Notes: a model not told the origin generated them from the sequence alone. 31,134 nucleotides of DNA from CAILZL01 sp035548495 (GCA_035548495.1 DASZSV010000086.1:1-31134), one strand, 5' to 3'; shown: positions 6,659 through 16,351, counted from the first letter of the stretch. Made by a program: numbers and translations.

Positions 6659-7132
6659 CTAGTTACACACCGGATTGCCGCGATCAAAAATGATATGCCA
6701 CTTGCCCGGCGCATCCCGTCGCCATATTGAAGAAAATTCACCGATCAATTTTCCCTGCGCGTTGTGAACCGGCCCGGTGCTCAATGCCAATGTGCCGGAG
6801 GGCAATACCTCTACCGTTTGTGGTTCCCATGAAAAGGGCGCTTCGGGTTTGGCATAGAAGTCCTTCCACCATTCGATGATTTCCTGCTTGCCATGCAATT
6901 GTTTGTCGCCGGCAAAGAAGATGGCTTCGTCCGAAATGAAAGTCTTGAACGCATCATAATCGCGATCAGCCATGGTTCTGGCGAAGGCGCGTTCGGTGTT
7001 GATGACTTGTTGCTTCAAGTCGGCATTGCTCTGCAAATTAGCAGATGAATGCAGTGAATTGGTGGCACAGCCCGGAAGCATGGCTGCTGCCAGCAACGCG
7101 AGCACGCTGTTAAGCAAATTCTTGTAACTCAT
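6659..7132 (-). CDS. NTF2-like (DUF4440/SnoaL-type) lipoprotein
   Basis: A 157-residue protein with a lipoprotein signal (MSYKNLLNSVLALLAAAMLPGC; lipidated Cys at 22) and a single NTF2-like cone domain from about residue 40 to the end. Family features include INTERAFARTMADRDYDAFKTFISDEAIFF, the GKQEIIEWWKDF helix and the final strand GKWHIIFDRGN. Such proteins bind small ligands or act as minor enzymes; the substrate is unknown. The ATG chosen has AAGGA upstream and starts the signal. It converges on the OsmC gene across 78 bases that include a 14-bp palindrome at 6607-6620, and is divergent from the sigma factor operon. Confidence 0.85.
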   Translation of the reverse strand: MSYKNLLNSVLALLAAAMLPGCATNSLHSSANLQSNADLKQQVINTERAFARTMADRDYDAFKTFISDEAIFFAGDKQLHGKQEIIEWWKDFYAKPEAPFSWEPQTVEVLPSGTLALSTGPVHNAQGKLIGEFSSIWRRDAPGKWHIIFDRGNPVCN

Positions 7133-7330
7133 CGCTTCATCCTTTTCTGCTGCGGTCGTGACATTGTGAGGAGCCGGTGATGAACCGGACTTGATACCGA
7201 CCTGACAGTACCTTGCCAATTATGACGTAACAACCTGTCTATTTAATATTGCCGGAGAATTTTTCCCAAAAGCGCGAAGGATTTTTGTTCGGGCATCGCA
7301 CATACTGCTCATGCACCGAATAAGACCACC

Positions 7331-7918
7331 ATGTCAGACCAAGAACTCGTCAACCAGTTGTTAAGTGGAAGCGAACAGGCGTTTGACTCGTTTTTCAACG
7401 AGTACTATCCGCGTCTGTACCGCTTTGTACTGCGGCGCTGCCGCGAGACCGCAGTTGCCGAAGATATTGCACAGGCAACGTTGTGCCGTGCCATCGAAAG
7501 CATGCACACATATAAAGGTGAGGCGGCACTCATGACCTGGCTTTGTACCTTGTGCCGGCGCGAAATGAGTGGTCGCTGGAATGACCGGCATACTGCACTG
7601 TCGGTATCGATGGAGGATGACGATCCGGAAATTCAGGCGGCACTGGGCGCATTGTTGATCGCCGAAGTGGATGATCCGCTGGTGGCGGCGGCCTCATCAG
7701 AAGTGCGCGAGACAGTGCTGGCCGCACTGGACTACTTGCCGCCGCTCTATGCCGAACTGCTCGAATGCAAGTATGTACGCGAAATGAGCGTGCAAAGTGT
7801 TGCGCAGAAGATTGGACGCACAGTGAAAGCAACCGAATCACTGCTGACACGCGCCCGCGATTCTTTTCGTGAGGCATTTACGCTGTTGCAGGCCGATGCA
7901 TCACGGGCATCGAAGTGA
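7331..7918 (+). CDS. ECF-type RNA polymerase sigma factor
   Basis: A 195-residue sigma-70 family protein with only regions 2 and 4. Region 2 is at about 25-90 (YPRLYRFVLRRC, then AEDIAQATLCRAI and the WLCTLCRREM end), and region 4 at about 130-185 (LDYLPPLYAELLECKYVREMSVQSVAQKIGRTVKATESLLTRAR). It directs polymerase to a small regulon. It is the first gene of an operon with a FecR-like protein 7 bases downstream and an STN-containing TonB receptor after that, so it is probably held inactive by the FecR protein and released by a surface signal. The 198-base spacer to the divergent lipoprotein gene contains no promoter that I could call firmly. Confidence 0.92.
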   Translation: MSDQELVNQLLSGSEQAFDSFFNEYYPRLYRFVLRRCRETAVAEDIAQATLCRAIESMHTYKGEAALMTWLCTLCRREMSGRWNDRHTALSVSMEDDDPEIQAALGALLIAEVDDPLVAAASSEVRETVLAALDYLPPLYAELLECKYVREMSVQSVAQKIGRTVKATESLLTRARDSFREAFTLLQADASRASK

Positions 7919-7925
7919 GGGACTT

Positions 7926-8972
7926 ATGACATCGCAAGAGCCGCAACCCAATCCGGACAACAGAAAATCCAGTAGTGAACAGTCCATTGCCACGTTGTTA
8001 AAACTGGCGGGCGAGCGCGTGCAGCCTGATATTGCCGCGATGTCAAAGGCTCGCGCCGCGGCGCATGCAAGCTGGCGGCTGGCGGTTAAAAAGAACTGGT
8101 TCATTACGCGCAAGCGTCGTTTCACCACATTCTTTCTGGGCGGTGCGCTGGCTGCAACCATCGTCGCAGTGGTGCTGGTTATTGGCATGCATGCTGTGCC
8201 GGGACAAGTTGTCGAAGTGGGACGGTTCGCCAGAATTGAAGGACAGGTGAATCGCATTGATCATCGCAAGGCAGTACCGCTGCGTGACAATGCCGTGTTG
8301 ATGAGTGGTGACGTGGTTGAGACGGATGCAGGCCGCGTCGCCATCAATATTGGCGCGTTGTCCTTGCGGCTTGATCGCGATACCCGTTTGATTGCGATGA
8401 GTGCGCAGGATGTGCGCCTTGATCATGGGCGTCTGTATGTGGATTCGCAGAGCATCAACAGTCCCGTGGTGTTGCGCATACATACATCGACCGGACTGGT
8501 TCAACATGAAGGAACGCAGTTCCAGGTGATTGCCACACAGGATGTCACGCAGGTTGAAGTACGCGAAGGCCGTGTGCGAGTGGAACACGTGAATACACGG
8601 CAACAGGCCGTGCAACAGATTGAGATTGGCGCGGGTCAGGCAGTCACCATGGATAGTCAGCAGCTCGGCAGGGTTCGTCCGCAGGCTGTTTATGGAGAGC
8701 AATGGAACTGGGTGGCCGACATTGCGCCGGAGTTTGATATTGATGGCAGACCGTTGACGGAATATCTCACCTGGGTGGCGCGTGAACATGGGTGGCAGCT
8801 CAGATATGCGTCGACTGATCTTGAACGCAATGCGCGCGATATACGTTTGCATGGACGCTTGCCTGGCGATGATGTCCGGCAGCAACTGGACAATGTCGGC
8901 TTGATCACCGGTACTTATCTCAATGTGGAACATGGTGTGCTGACCATCTCTGCGTCAATGGCAGGCGAGTAA
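7926..8972 (+). CDS. FecR-like anti-sigma factor / signal transducer
   Basis: A 348-residue inner-membrane protein. The N-terminal ~80 residues are cytoplasmic and would bind the sigma factor; one membrane helix follows (about 85-107, FFLGGALAATIVAVVLVIGM). The periplasmic part has the FecR domain at about 118-250 (repeated beta strands with LRIHTSTGLVQHEGTQFQV). A C-terminal STN-like fold follows at about 275-345 (PLTEYLTWVAREHGWQLRY), the type known to meet the signalling domain of the receptor. ATG 7926 was chosen over an in-frame 7869 because the latter overlaps the sigma gene by 50 bases. Its stop overlaps the receptor start (TAATG). Confidence 0.88.
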   Translation: MTSQEPQPNPDNRKSSSEQSIATLLKLAGERVQPDIAAMSKARAAAHASWRLAVKKNWFITRKRRFTTFFLGGALAATIVAVVLVIGMHAVPGQVVEVGRFARIEGQVNRIDHRKAVPLRDNAVLMSGDVVETDAGRVAINIGALSLRLDRDTRLIAMSAQDVRLDHGRLYVDSQSINSPVVLRIHTSTGLVQHEGTQFQVIATQDVTQVEVREGRVRVEHVNTRQQAVQQIEIGAGQAVTMDSQQLGRVRPQAVYGEQWNWVADIAPEFDIDGRPLTEYLTWVAREHGWQLRYASTDLERNARDIRLHGRLPGDDVRQQLDNVGLITGTYLNVEHGVLTISASMAGE

Positions 8973-11332
8973 TGTCCGCATCCATCAAGTCAACATTGCG
9001 TCTGTGTTTTGCGGCTACCGCAATCGTGTTGTTCCATTCTGTTGCTGCGGCAGATGCAACCGGTTGTGAATTAAAAGCAGGCGAGCCGCTGATCGCCGCT
9101 CTGCAGCGCCTGAATGCCTGTGGTGTTGCCGTGAGTTACAGCAGCGCACTGGTCAATTCTGAAATGAATGTAAAGACTTTGCCCACAGCAAAAGATACGG
9201 AAGGCATGCTGCATCAATTGCTCGGGCCGTTCAGATTGAAAGCCATCAAGTCTGGAACAGGCTGGATTGTGGTACGCGATTCAACAACGGCGCCACATGG
9301 CGCTGCCAGCAGTGAGCCCGCTGCCTCCAATGACTCCGAGACCATTGATCAAGTCATCGTCACCGGCAGTCGCTATGGTATTTCCGATACGACACATTCA
9401 GCAGCCTATATTACCCGCGAAGACGTGAAGCAGAGTCCGCATCTCATGGATGACGCCATACGCATACTCAAGGGACTGCCCGGCGTATCGGGGGGTGATT
9501 TTTCCGCCAAACTCAATGTTCGCGGCGGTCGCCGTGATGAGGTGATGCTGACGGTCGATGGTGCCGAGATTCACGATGGATTCCATTTCAGTCAGGTGGA
9601 TGGATTGCTCAGTGCCATGGATACCAATCTGGTGGATTCAATGGATTTCATTACCGGCGGCATGACGGCCGAATGGTCCAATTACATGAGTGGTGTCATT
9701 GACATCCGCTCGCGCGATCCGGGCATCCAGGACGAGTTTCACAACGCAGCCGGTATCAGTTTCATCAGCGCCTTTGCAAGAACCTCGGGATCATTTGATG
9801 ACGATAAGGGATCGTGGCTGCTTGCTGCGCGACGCGGTTATCTTGATTTGCTGGTGAATGCAGTTCAGGACAGCACCGAACAAACCGTGCCGCGCTACGA
9901 AGATGTCTTTTCGAAGATTCGTTACAAGATTGGTGATTCAACCACCATTTCCGCGCATCTGCTGTATGGCGCCGACAGTCTGAACTATTCGCAGGACAAC
10001 GATAATACCTTTTCGCATGACAAGGCCGGTTCGACGGTTGCATGGATAGCAATGGATAATGCATTGTCAGATGAACTGAATGTCACGACAACGCTGGGTA
10101 CAACCCAGGTTCATCAGAAGCGCGCTGACCAGGACTATGAGCCGGAAAAATCCGCGGCGATCGTCGATGCGGACAATGTCTTCAAGTTCGTTGACTTCAG
10201 GCAGGACTGGCAATGGATCATCGCAGGCAACCAGATGCTGCGCTGGGGACTGAGTGGCAGTAGTCAACACGGCAATTATGATTACGCGTTGCAGTCACTG
10301 CTGGTTGATCCGGCGGTGACCTTGCAACCCGTGATGATTGATCGCACTTACAATTTCGGTGTATCGACCTGGAATGCGGGCGCGTTTGCAGCTGATCGCA
10401 TGCGTTTCGGAAGACATCTGACGATGGAAGCCGGTGCACGATTTGATAAATATCATTATCCAGAGCTTCCGGTGCAATCGCGCTGGAGTCCGCGGTTCAA
10501 CGCCATTTACCGTTTCGATTCCGGCACGGAAATGCGCGCCGCATGGGGTGTCATATATCAAGGACAGAATGCGGGTGATCTGCAAATTGAAGACGGCGTC
10601 ACTGCGTTTTATGAGCCGGAACAAGTCACGCAAACAGTGCTGGGTGTCATGCAACCGGTGGCGGCAGGCCTAACCCTGAGAATCGACGCGTATCACAAGA
10701 ACTATGATGATCTGCATCCACGCTTCGAGAATGAAGTGGATCCCATCGAAGGAATACCGGAGGCGGATGTGGATCGTGTACGCATCGATGCGCGGCGGGC
10801 GCGAAGCTGGGGTACGGAAGTTACACTGCGGCGCGATGTCGCAAACAGCTGGGGCGGATTCCTGAGTTATTCATACAGCAAGTCGGAAGAACTGGATGGC
10901 GGAGTGTGGCGTCCGCGCAGCTGGGATCAGCGCCACAGCGTTGCTCTTGGTGTGCATGTGCCGCTGGGCCAGTGGATGCTCAGTTTCGCGGGACGCTACC
11001 ATTCCGGCACGCCGACGACAGCCGTGGTGCCGCGAGTCGTCAACCTGCCGGATGGTTCGCAGCAGGTCCTGCGTGAATTCGGCGACCGGAATGCGCTGCG
11101 TTTGCAGGACTATTCACGCATCGACATGCGCATCGGCCGTGACTCCAGACTGAGTCATGGTGTGCTTTCGTACTATCTTGAGATCATCAATTTGCTGGAT
11201 CAGAAAAATCCGTGCTGTTTTGATATCAACAAATACCAGCTCATTGACCAACCCGGTGCGCCACATTTTGAATCCGAAGCAAAGAACTCGCTGCCGCTAT
11301 TGCCGTCCTTCGGCATTCAATACCAGTTCTGA
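8972..11332 (+). CDS. TonB-dependent receptor with N-terminal signalling (STN) domain
   Basis: A 786-residue outer-membrane receptor. After a signal peptide (1-29) comes an STN domain (about 32-105: AGEPLIAALQRLNACGVAVSYSSALV, then MLHQLLGPFRLKAIKSGTGWIVV). A plug follows (about 125-250: VIVTGSRYG, LKGLPGVSGGDFSAKLNVRGGRRDEVMLTVDGAEI), then a 22-strand-type barrel ending in YQF. It imports a ligand using TonB energy and, through the STN domain, signals to the FecR protein and sigma factor encoded just upstream. The substrate cannot be read from sequence; no siderophore, haem or sugar genes are adjacent. It converges on the antiporter gene, leaving only 8 bases between stops. Confidence 0.93.
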   Translation: MSASIKSTLRLCFAATAIVLFHSVAAADATGCELKAGEPLIAALQRLNACGVAVSYSSALVNSEMNVKTLPTAKDTEGMLHQLLGPFRLKAIKSGTGWIVVRDSTTAPHGAASSEPAASNDSETIDQVIVTGSRYGISDTTHSAAYITREDVKQSPHLMDDAIRILKGLPGVSGGDFSAKLNVRGGRRDEVMLTVDGAEIHDGFHFSQVDGLLSAMDTNLVDSMDFITGGMTAEWSNYMSGVIDIRSRDPGIQDEFHNAAGISFISAFARTSGSFDDDKGSWLLAARRGYLDLLVNAVQDSTEQTVPRYEDVFSKIRYKIGDSTTISAHLLYGADSLNYSQDNDNTFSHDKAGSTVAWIAMDNALSDELNVTTTLGTTQVHQKRADQDYEPEKSAAIVDADNVFKFVDFRQDWQWIIAGNQMLRWGLSGSSQHGNYDYALQSLLVDPAVTLQPVMIDRTYNFGVSTWNAGAFAADRMRFGRHLTMEAGARFDKYHYPELPVQSRWSPRFNAIYRFDSGTEMRAAWGVIYQGQNAGDLQIEDGVTAFYEPEQVTQTVLGVMQPVAAGLTLRIDAYHKNYDDLHPRFENEVDPIEGIPEADVDRVRIDARRARSWGTEVTLRRDVANSWGGFLSYSYSKSEELDGGVWRPRSWDQRHSVALGVHVPLGQWMLSFAGRYHSGTPTTAVVPRVVNLPDGSQQVLREFGDRNALRLQDYSRIDMRIGRDSRLSHGVLSYYLEIINLLDQKNPCCFDINKYQLIDQPGAPHFESEAKNSLPLLPSFGIQYQF

Positions 11333-11340
11333 GTTCCATC

Positions 11341-13314
11341 TCAGCCTATCAGCAACTTGCTTTCGCCGCGTTCTATGTCTTCCGGCGTGCCGTATAACAC
11401 CACGATGTCACCGACAATGAACACGGTTTCGGGTTGCGGCTGGCGCAACAGTTGTCCATGACGGCGGATCGAGTTTACCGCGACATTGAACGCACCAAGA
11501 TCAAGATGACTGATGCTGCGTCCGATGGCATAGGCATTGGGCGGCAATACCACCGAATGCAGTTCCTCGCGCAGTGCATGCGTTTCGTCGAGCGGCCGCG
11601 CATCTTCGCGGCGGAAAATGCGGCGTAACATGGCATAACGGTTGTCGCGAATGTCGCCCACGGTTTTCACCACTTTTGATACCGGCATTTCCAGCAGCAA
11701 CAGCATGTGCGACATCAACATCAAACTGGCTTCCAGTGTTTCCGGCACCACTTCGGTGGCGCCGGCCTGTTGCAATTGATCCAGTTTGGTATCGTCCTGC
11801 GTGCGCACCAGTATCGGCACGTTCTTGTGCAATTCACGAACTGCTCTCACGATGCGCATGGCCACATCCGGATTGGCAAAGGTGATCACCACCACATTGC
11901 AATGCGCCAGTCCCACCGATTCAAGAATGTGATGATGAGCGGCATCACCATAAATCACCGGATCGCCAGCCTGTCGTGCCAGTTGCACTCGCCGCGGGTC
12001 CATGTCGAGTGCGATGTATTCAAACGCATGTTTTTCCAGCGCACGCGCCAGATTCTGTCCCACACGACCGAAGCCGCACAGAATCACATGATTGCGTTGC
12101 GCCACTTCCCGCGTGCTCATCAGTTCGCGTTCCAGTTCATTCATCTCGTTGCCGCGTCGCGCGTACCACTCACCCAGCTTGCTGTTATGCCGTATCAGCA
12201 GGGTGCTCAGCACCATGCTGAGCACGGTTGCGGCCAGCAAGGGCTGGATCAAATCATCACTGGCCAGTTTGTCATTCAGCATCAATGTGAGTAATGCAAA
12301 GCCGAACTCGCCGCCCTGTGCAATGACCATTCCGGTCTGCAAGGCGGCGCGCCAGCTGCGCGAAAAGAATCGCGACAACGCGGCAACAATCACCGCCTTG
12401 CCAAGCTGCAACAGCAACAACAGCATCAGCACCAGCGCGGCATGTTCATACAGCAACCGGAAATCGAGCAACGTACCGATGGTGATGAAGAACAAGCCGA
12501 GCAGGATGTCGCGGAACGGACGTATGACGACTTCCACCTGATGGCGGTATTCGGTTTCGGCGAGCAACATGCCTGCCAGGAATGCGCCCAGTGCCAGTGA
12601 CATGCCTGCTGCATTGGTGGCCCATGCACTGGCCAGTGCGACCAGCAACACTGTCAAGGTAAACAGTTCGGTGCTGCGTGCATGACCAATCTCGTTAAAC
12701 AGCGGACGCAACAACAGACGGCCTGCAGCCAGCACCACCAGCAATGCGAATGCGGCACGCAACAATGCATTGATCACTGCCATGGTGCTCAAGGTGGACA
12801 ACGATCCCTGCGCCGCATTTTCCAGCGCCAGCAATGGCACGAATGCAAGGTCCTGAAACAGCAGAATGCCCACTGCCAGCCGGCCATGCGTACGATTGAC
12901 TTCAAGCTGTTCAGTGAGCTGCTTTACCACAATGGCAGTTGACGACATGGCCAGTGCACCGCCAAGCAGAATGCTGATCAACCACGATACACCGGCGATG
13001 TGTGCAATCGTGGCTATCAATGCAGTGGTGATCACCACCTGTGCACCGCCGAGCCCGAACACCTGCCAGCGCATGGCCACCATGCGCGGAAAGGAAAATT
13101 CCAGACCCAGTGTGAACACCAGAAACACCACGCCGAATTCGGCCATCACTCGTGTGGTTTCAGTGCCTGCCACGCGCAATGCTGCGGGACCCAGCAACAT
13201 GCCCACCGCAAGATAACCAACAATGGGCGGCAGCTTTACGCGACGCAGCAGCGTCACCACCAGCACCGAACTGGCGAGCAGGATCAACCATTGTCCAAGC
13301 GTGTTTGAATACAT
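11341..13314 (-). CDS. CPA2-family cation:proton antiporter with RCK domains (KefB/KefC-like)
   Basis: A 657-residue inner-membrane transporter. Residues 1-390 carry about 12 hydrophobic helices of the Na+/H+ exchanger fold, beginning LGQWLILLASSVLVVTLLRRVKLPPIVGYLAVGMLLGP. At about 408-525 is an RCK_N (TrkA-N) Rossmann domain with HVILCGFGRVGQNLA, followed by a TrkA-C domain at about 565-650 (NAYAIGRSI to VLYGTPEDIERGE). This order is that of KefB/KefC/YbaL-type potassium efflux or proton antiporters gated by nucleotides or glutathione adducts. No KefF/KefG-like partner is nearby. The start at MYSNTLG fits the family; a longer frame to 13446 has no homologous content. No clear Shine-Dalgarno sequence precedes it. 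Confidence 0.92.
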   Translation of the reverse strand: MYSNTLGQWLILLASSVLVVTLLRRVKLPPIVGYLAVGMLLGPAALRVAGTETTRVMAEFGVVFLVFTLGLEFSFPRMVAMRWQVFGLGGAQVVITTALIATIAHIAGVSWLISILLGGALAMSSTAIVVKQLTEQLEVNRTHGRLAVGILLFQDLAFVPLLALENAAQGSLSTLSTMAVINALLRAAFALLVVLAAGRLLLRPLFNEIGHARSTELFTLTVLLVALASAWATNAAGMSLALGAFLAGMLLAETEYRHQVEVVIRPFRDILLGLFFITIGTLLDFRLLYEHAALVLMLLLLLQLGKAVIVAALSRFFSRSWRAALQTGMVIAQGGEFGFALLTLMLNDKLASDDLIQPLLAATVLSMVLSTLLIRHNSKLGEWYARRGNEMNELERELMSTREVAQRNHVILCGFGRVGQNLARALEKHAFEYIALDMDPRRVQLARQAGDPVIYGDAAHHHILESVGLAHCNVVVITFANPDVAMRIVRAVRELHKNVPILVRTQDDTKLDQLQQAGATEVVPETLEASLMLMSHMLLLLEMPVSKVVKTVGDIRDNRYAMLRRIFRREDARPLDETHALREELHSVVLPPNAYAIGRSISHLDLGAFNVAVNSIRRHGQLLRQPQPETVFIVGDIVVLYGTPEDIERGESKLLIG

Positions 13315-13496
13315 GCGACGAGAGTATTCGATCCTGCGCACAAAGGTAAGTGCAGGCGGTGATGCGTGATCAACGATATCCGCTGCGATGCATCCGCTTC
13401 GAACAGTTAGCGATATGCACGGAGCCGGCGCATTGCATTGCTGCAAATTTTCCGGCTGCTAATGCCAAAAGGTTCCGTGACTGCTAAGCTTCCGCA

Positions 13497-14615
13497 ATGC
13501 TTGATACGGAATTGCACAACAATCAGTTGCTGTTGCGCCTCTCCGGTCACTGGACAGTCAATCGTCTGGAGGCCATTGAGAAGGCGTTAAGCGCATTGCC
13601 CGCTACGGAGGTGGCCGCAGTCAGCGTGGATTGCACTGCGCTGGAACAATCCGATCTTGGTCCCATGTGGCTGTTGCGTCATGCATTGCAGGCATATCAA
13701 CGCGGCGGCGCGCATATCAACTATGTTGCCGGTGCGCCGGAACACTTCGCCTTTCTCGATGATCTGCAAGTACATACCGGCTCGCCGCATGTCACGCGCG
13801 AAGCCACGTTGTTGTGGCCGGAAAAAGTAGTGGCCACCTTCGGCAAGCGCGCCGTGAAAATCGGCAAGCATGCGCTGGGACATCTTGATCACTTCGGCCG
13901 CATTGTGATCACCGAGTTTGCAGCATTGCGGCAGCCGCAGCGTTTCCGGCCGGCATCCATTGCGCGTCATGTATACGAAACCGGCATCAATGCCATTCCG
14001 ATTGTGTCGCTGATTGCATTCTTCGTCGCCGTGATCATCGCTTATATCGGCGCCAGCCAGTTGCGCAGTTTCGGCGCCACCATCTACACCGTTGATCTCA
14101 TCACTGTCGGTGTGCTGCGTGAACTCGGCGTGCTGCTCACGGCGGTGATTGTCGCCGGACGTTCCGGCAGTGCGTTTGCAGCGGAAATCGGTGTGATGCA
14201 GTTGAATGATGAAGTGGATGCACTCAAGTCCATCGGTATCGATCCCATCGAAGTACTGGTGGTGCCGCGGGTGATTGGATTGATCATTGCATTGCCGCTG
14301 CTCACCATCATTGCCGATGCCATGGGTCTGGCGGGCGGTGCATTGCTGTCAAAGTGGTTGCTGGATTTGTCGCTGTCACAATTCTTGTCGCGCGTGCAGG
14401 ATGCACTGGCATCCACCACCTTCTGGGCGGGTTTGATCAAGGCGCCGGTATTTGCACTGCTGATCGGCATGATCGGCACCTATCGCGGCATGCAGGTGCG
14501 TGAATCATCACGCGAGCTGGGCCGGTTGACCACCACGGCCGTGGTCGAATCCATTTTCATGGTGATCTTTGCCAATGCGGTTTTCGCCGTGGTCTTTGTG
14601 GAGCTGGACTTTTGA
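13497..14615 (+). CDS. MlaE-type lipid ABC transporter permease fused to a STAS (MlaB-like) domain
   Basis: A 372-residue inner-membrane protein. The first ~100 residues form a STAS domain (LLLRLSGHWTVNRLEAIEKAL, VSVDCTALEQSDLGPMWLL), the role played by separate MlaB in E. coli. Residues ~125-372 are the MlaE permease, with the family segments YETGINAIPIVSLIAFFVAVIIAYIGA, TVGVLRELGVLLTAVIVAGRSGSAFAAEIG and DALKSIGIDPIEVLVVPR. It transports phospholipid across the inner membrane with MlaF and MlaD, encoded next. Gene fusion of STAS and permease explains the absence of a separate mlaB. Start ATG lacks an obvious Shine-Dalgarno sequence. The stop overlaps the mlaF start (TTGA). Confidence 0.92.
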   Translation: MLDTELHNNQLLLRLSGHWTVNRLEAIEKALSALPATEVAAVSVDCTALEQSDLGPMWLLRHALQAYQRGGAHINYVAGAPEHFAFLDDLQVHTGSPHVTREATLLWPEKVVATFGKRAVKIGKHALGHLDHFGRIVITEFAALRQPQRFRPASIARHVYETGINAIPIVSLIAFFVAVIIAYIGASQLRSFGATIYTVDLITVGVLRELGVLLTAVIVAGRSGSAFAAEIGVMQLNDEVDALKSIGIDPIEVLVVPRVIGLIIALPLLTIIADAMGLAGGALLSKWLLDLSLSQFLSRVQDALASTTFWAGLIKAPVFALLIGMIGTYRGMQVRESSRELGRLTTTAVVESIFMVIFANAVFAVVFVELDF

Positions 14616-15388
14616 GCGCAACAGACAGCAACGTAGTGTCGGTGCGTGGCGTGATCAACCGCTTTGGTGATCAGGTGATTCACGATGGTGTGGATATGGA
14701 TGTCCGTTATGGCGAAGTGCTCGGTATTGTCGGCGGATCGGGCAGTGGCAAATCGGTATTGCTGCGGACCATACTGGGGTTGCAGAAGCCCACTGCAGGG
14801 CAGGTTCTCATTGAAGGCGCTGACATCACAGCCATGTCGGAAAAGCAATTGCTGAGTGTCAAGCGCCGTTATGGTGTCACGTTCCAGCATGGCGCATTAT
14901 TCAGTTCGCTGACCATTGCCGAAAACATCCAGTTGCCGATGCGCGAGTTCTGCAATTTGAAGCAAGGCACACTGGATGAGTTGACCGAGTTGCGGCTCAA
15001 CATGGTGGGATTGCCGCTTTCTGCCGCAACCAAGCTGCCATCGCAATTGTCCGGCGGCATGATCAAGCGTGCGGCACTGGCGCGCGCACTGGCGCTGGAT
15101 CCGCAATTGCTGTTTCTGGATGAGCCCACCGCCGGACTGGATCCGATTTCAGCGAGTGAATTTGATCATCTGGTGCGTTATCTTCAGGACAGCCTGAAAC
15201 TCACGGTGGTGATGATCACACACGACCTTGACAGTTTGCTGACCATCTGTGATCGCGTGGCCGTGCTGGTTGACAAGAAGATGATCATCGATACGCTGGA
15301 CGGCATCATGAACAACCCGCATCCATGGATTCACGAATACTTTCATGGTCCGCGCGCCCGTGGCGTTACAGCCGGAGTTACAACATGA
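14612..15388 (+). CDS. MlaF-type lipid ABC transporter ATPase
   Basis: A 258-residue ATPase of the Mla/Ttg2A type, energising lipid movement between inner and outer membranes. Walker A is GGSGSGKS, the signature is LSGGM, Walker B is LLFLDEPTAGLDP, and the switch His is in VMITHDLDSL. FQHGALFSSLTIAENIQLPMRE is a family-typical stretch. The start is TTG at 14612, overlapping the TGA of the permease gene by four bases; no ATG is available near this position. Translational coupling is therefore likely. Part of a four-gene operon. Confidence 0.93.
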   Translation: MSATDSNVVSVRGVINRFGDQVIHDGVDMDVRYGEVLGIVGGSGSGKSVLLRTILGLQKPTAGQVLIEGADITAMSEKQLLSVKRRYGVTFQHGALFSSLTIAENIQLPMREFCNLKQGTLDELTELRLNMVGLPLSAATKLPSQLSGGMIKRAALARALALDPQLLFLDEPTAGLDPISASEFDHLVRYLQDSLKLTVVMITHDLDSLLTICDRVAVLVDKKMIIDTLDGIMNNPHPWIHEYFHGPRARGVTAGVTT

Positions 15389-15415
15389 TCTTTCCCATTG
15401 CAGAGGAGCGCCGCC

Positions 15416-16351
15416 ATGGAACGTGATGCCAATTATGTTGCCGTTGGTGCATTTACGCTGCTGGTCATCGCCATGGCCACGGCCTTTGTCATGTGGTATT
15501 CCGACAGCGGCGACCGCCGCGATTACACACCATATGAAATTTATTTTTCAGGCAGTGTTGCCGGACTGGGCGAAGGCAGTGCGGTGCGCTATCTCGGCGT
15601 GGATGTGGGCACGGTGCGCCGCATTACGCTGAGCAAGGACCGGCCCGACAGTGTGAAGGTGAAGGTGCTGGTGTCGATTGATTCCACTGTGCCCATTTCT
15701 GGCAATACACGCGCCAGCCTTGGATTGCAGGGCATCACCGGACTGCTGTATATCAATCTCAAGCAGGTGCCCGGACCGAATGGTGAATTGCAGAACGGCG
15801 ACAAGTATCCCGTCATCGAATCACAGTCATCGGACATTGATGCCTTCCTTGCCAGTCTGCCGCAACTGGCGGGCCGCGTGGGTGTATTGCTGGAAAACAT
15901 CAACAAGATATTTTCGGATGACAACGTGAAAGCCATCGGTGACACGCTGAACAATCTGCGCCGCGCCAGCAGCAATCTGCCGCATGCAAGTGAACAATTG
16001 CAGGCACTGCTGACGGAACTGAGTGAAACATCAAGCGAGATCAAGTCCGCTGCGGCCAGTGCCACCTTGCTGATGAATGATGTGCGGCCCAATGTGCGCG
16101 AAGCAGTGAGCAGGCTCAATGCGGTATCCGCACAACTGGCCAGCACCACCGAACGTCTTGACCGTTTCATGGCCAACAGCGAAGTGCCGATGACGCATTT
16201 CACCCAGCAGGGTTTGTTTGAAATGGAACGCACGTTGCGCGATGTGCGTTCAGCGGCGGTGGAGTTCCGCGACCTGTCGCGTTCGTTGAAACAGACGCCA
16301 TCGCAATTGATGTTTGAAAAACCCGAATCGGGTGTGGAGATCAAGCCGTGA
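15416..16351 (+). CDS. MlaD-type MCE domain protein
   Basis: A 311-residue periplasmic substrate-binding subunit anchored by one N-terminal helix (about 5-27, NYVAVGAFTLLVIAMATAFVMW). The MCE domain is at about 40-120 (YEIYFSGSVAGLGEGSAVRYLGVDVGTVRRI, then LGLQGITGLLYINL), followed by a long helical tail with heptad-like spacing (about 140-300) that is longer than in E. coli MlaD (183 residues). MCE proteins form hexameric lipid tunnels. ATG 15416 was chosen because GAGGAG stands eight bases upstream; a TTG at 15398 is also in frame. Stop overlaps the next gene. Confidence 0.92.
   Translation: MERDANYVAVGAFTLLVIAMATAFVMWYSDSGDRRDYTPYEIYFSGSVAGLGEGSAVRYLGVDVGTVRRITLSKDRPDSVKVKVLVSIDSTVPISGNTRASLGLQGITGLLYINLKQVPGPNGELQNGDKYPVIESQSSDIDAFLASLPQLAGRVGVLLENINKIFSDDNVKAIGDTLNNLRRASSNLPHASEQLQALLTELSETSSEIKSAAASATLLMNDVRPNVREAVSRLNAVSAQLASTTERLDRFMANSEVPMTHFTQQGLFEMERTLRDVRSAAVEFRDLSRSLKQTPSQLMFEKPESGVEIKP

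Noticed and set aside
7220..7330. Autoregulated ECF promoter ahead of the sigma factor gene
   Set aside because: AAGGATTTTT followed by a GC-rich spacer was considered, but no -35/-10 pair fits a known ECF consensus well enough.
11328..11345. Bidirectional terminator between the TonB receptor and antiporter genes
   Set aside because: CTGAG/CTCAG gives only a 5-bp stem with a 6-base loop and no U-tract; too weak to annotate.
11707..12294. Plus-strand frame opposite the antiporter gene
   Set aside because: His/Gln-rich shadow of the RCK coding region, with no ribosome site or recognisable content.
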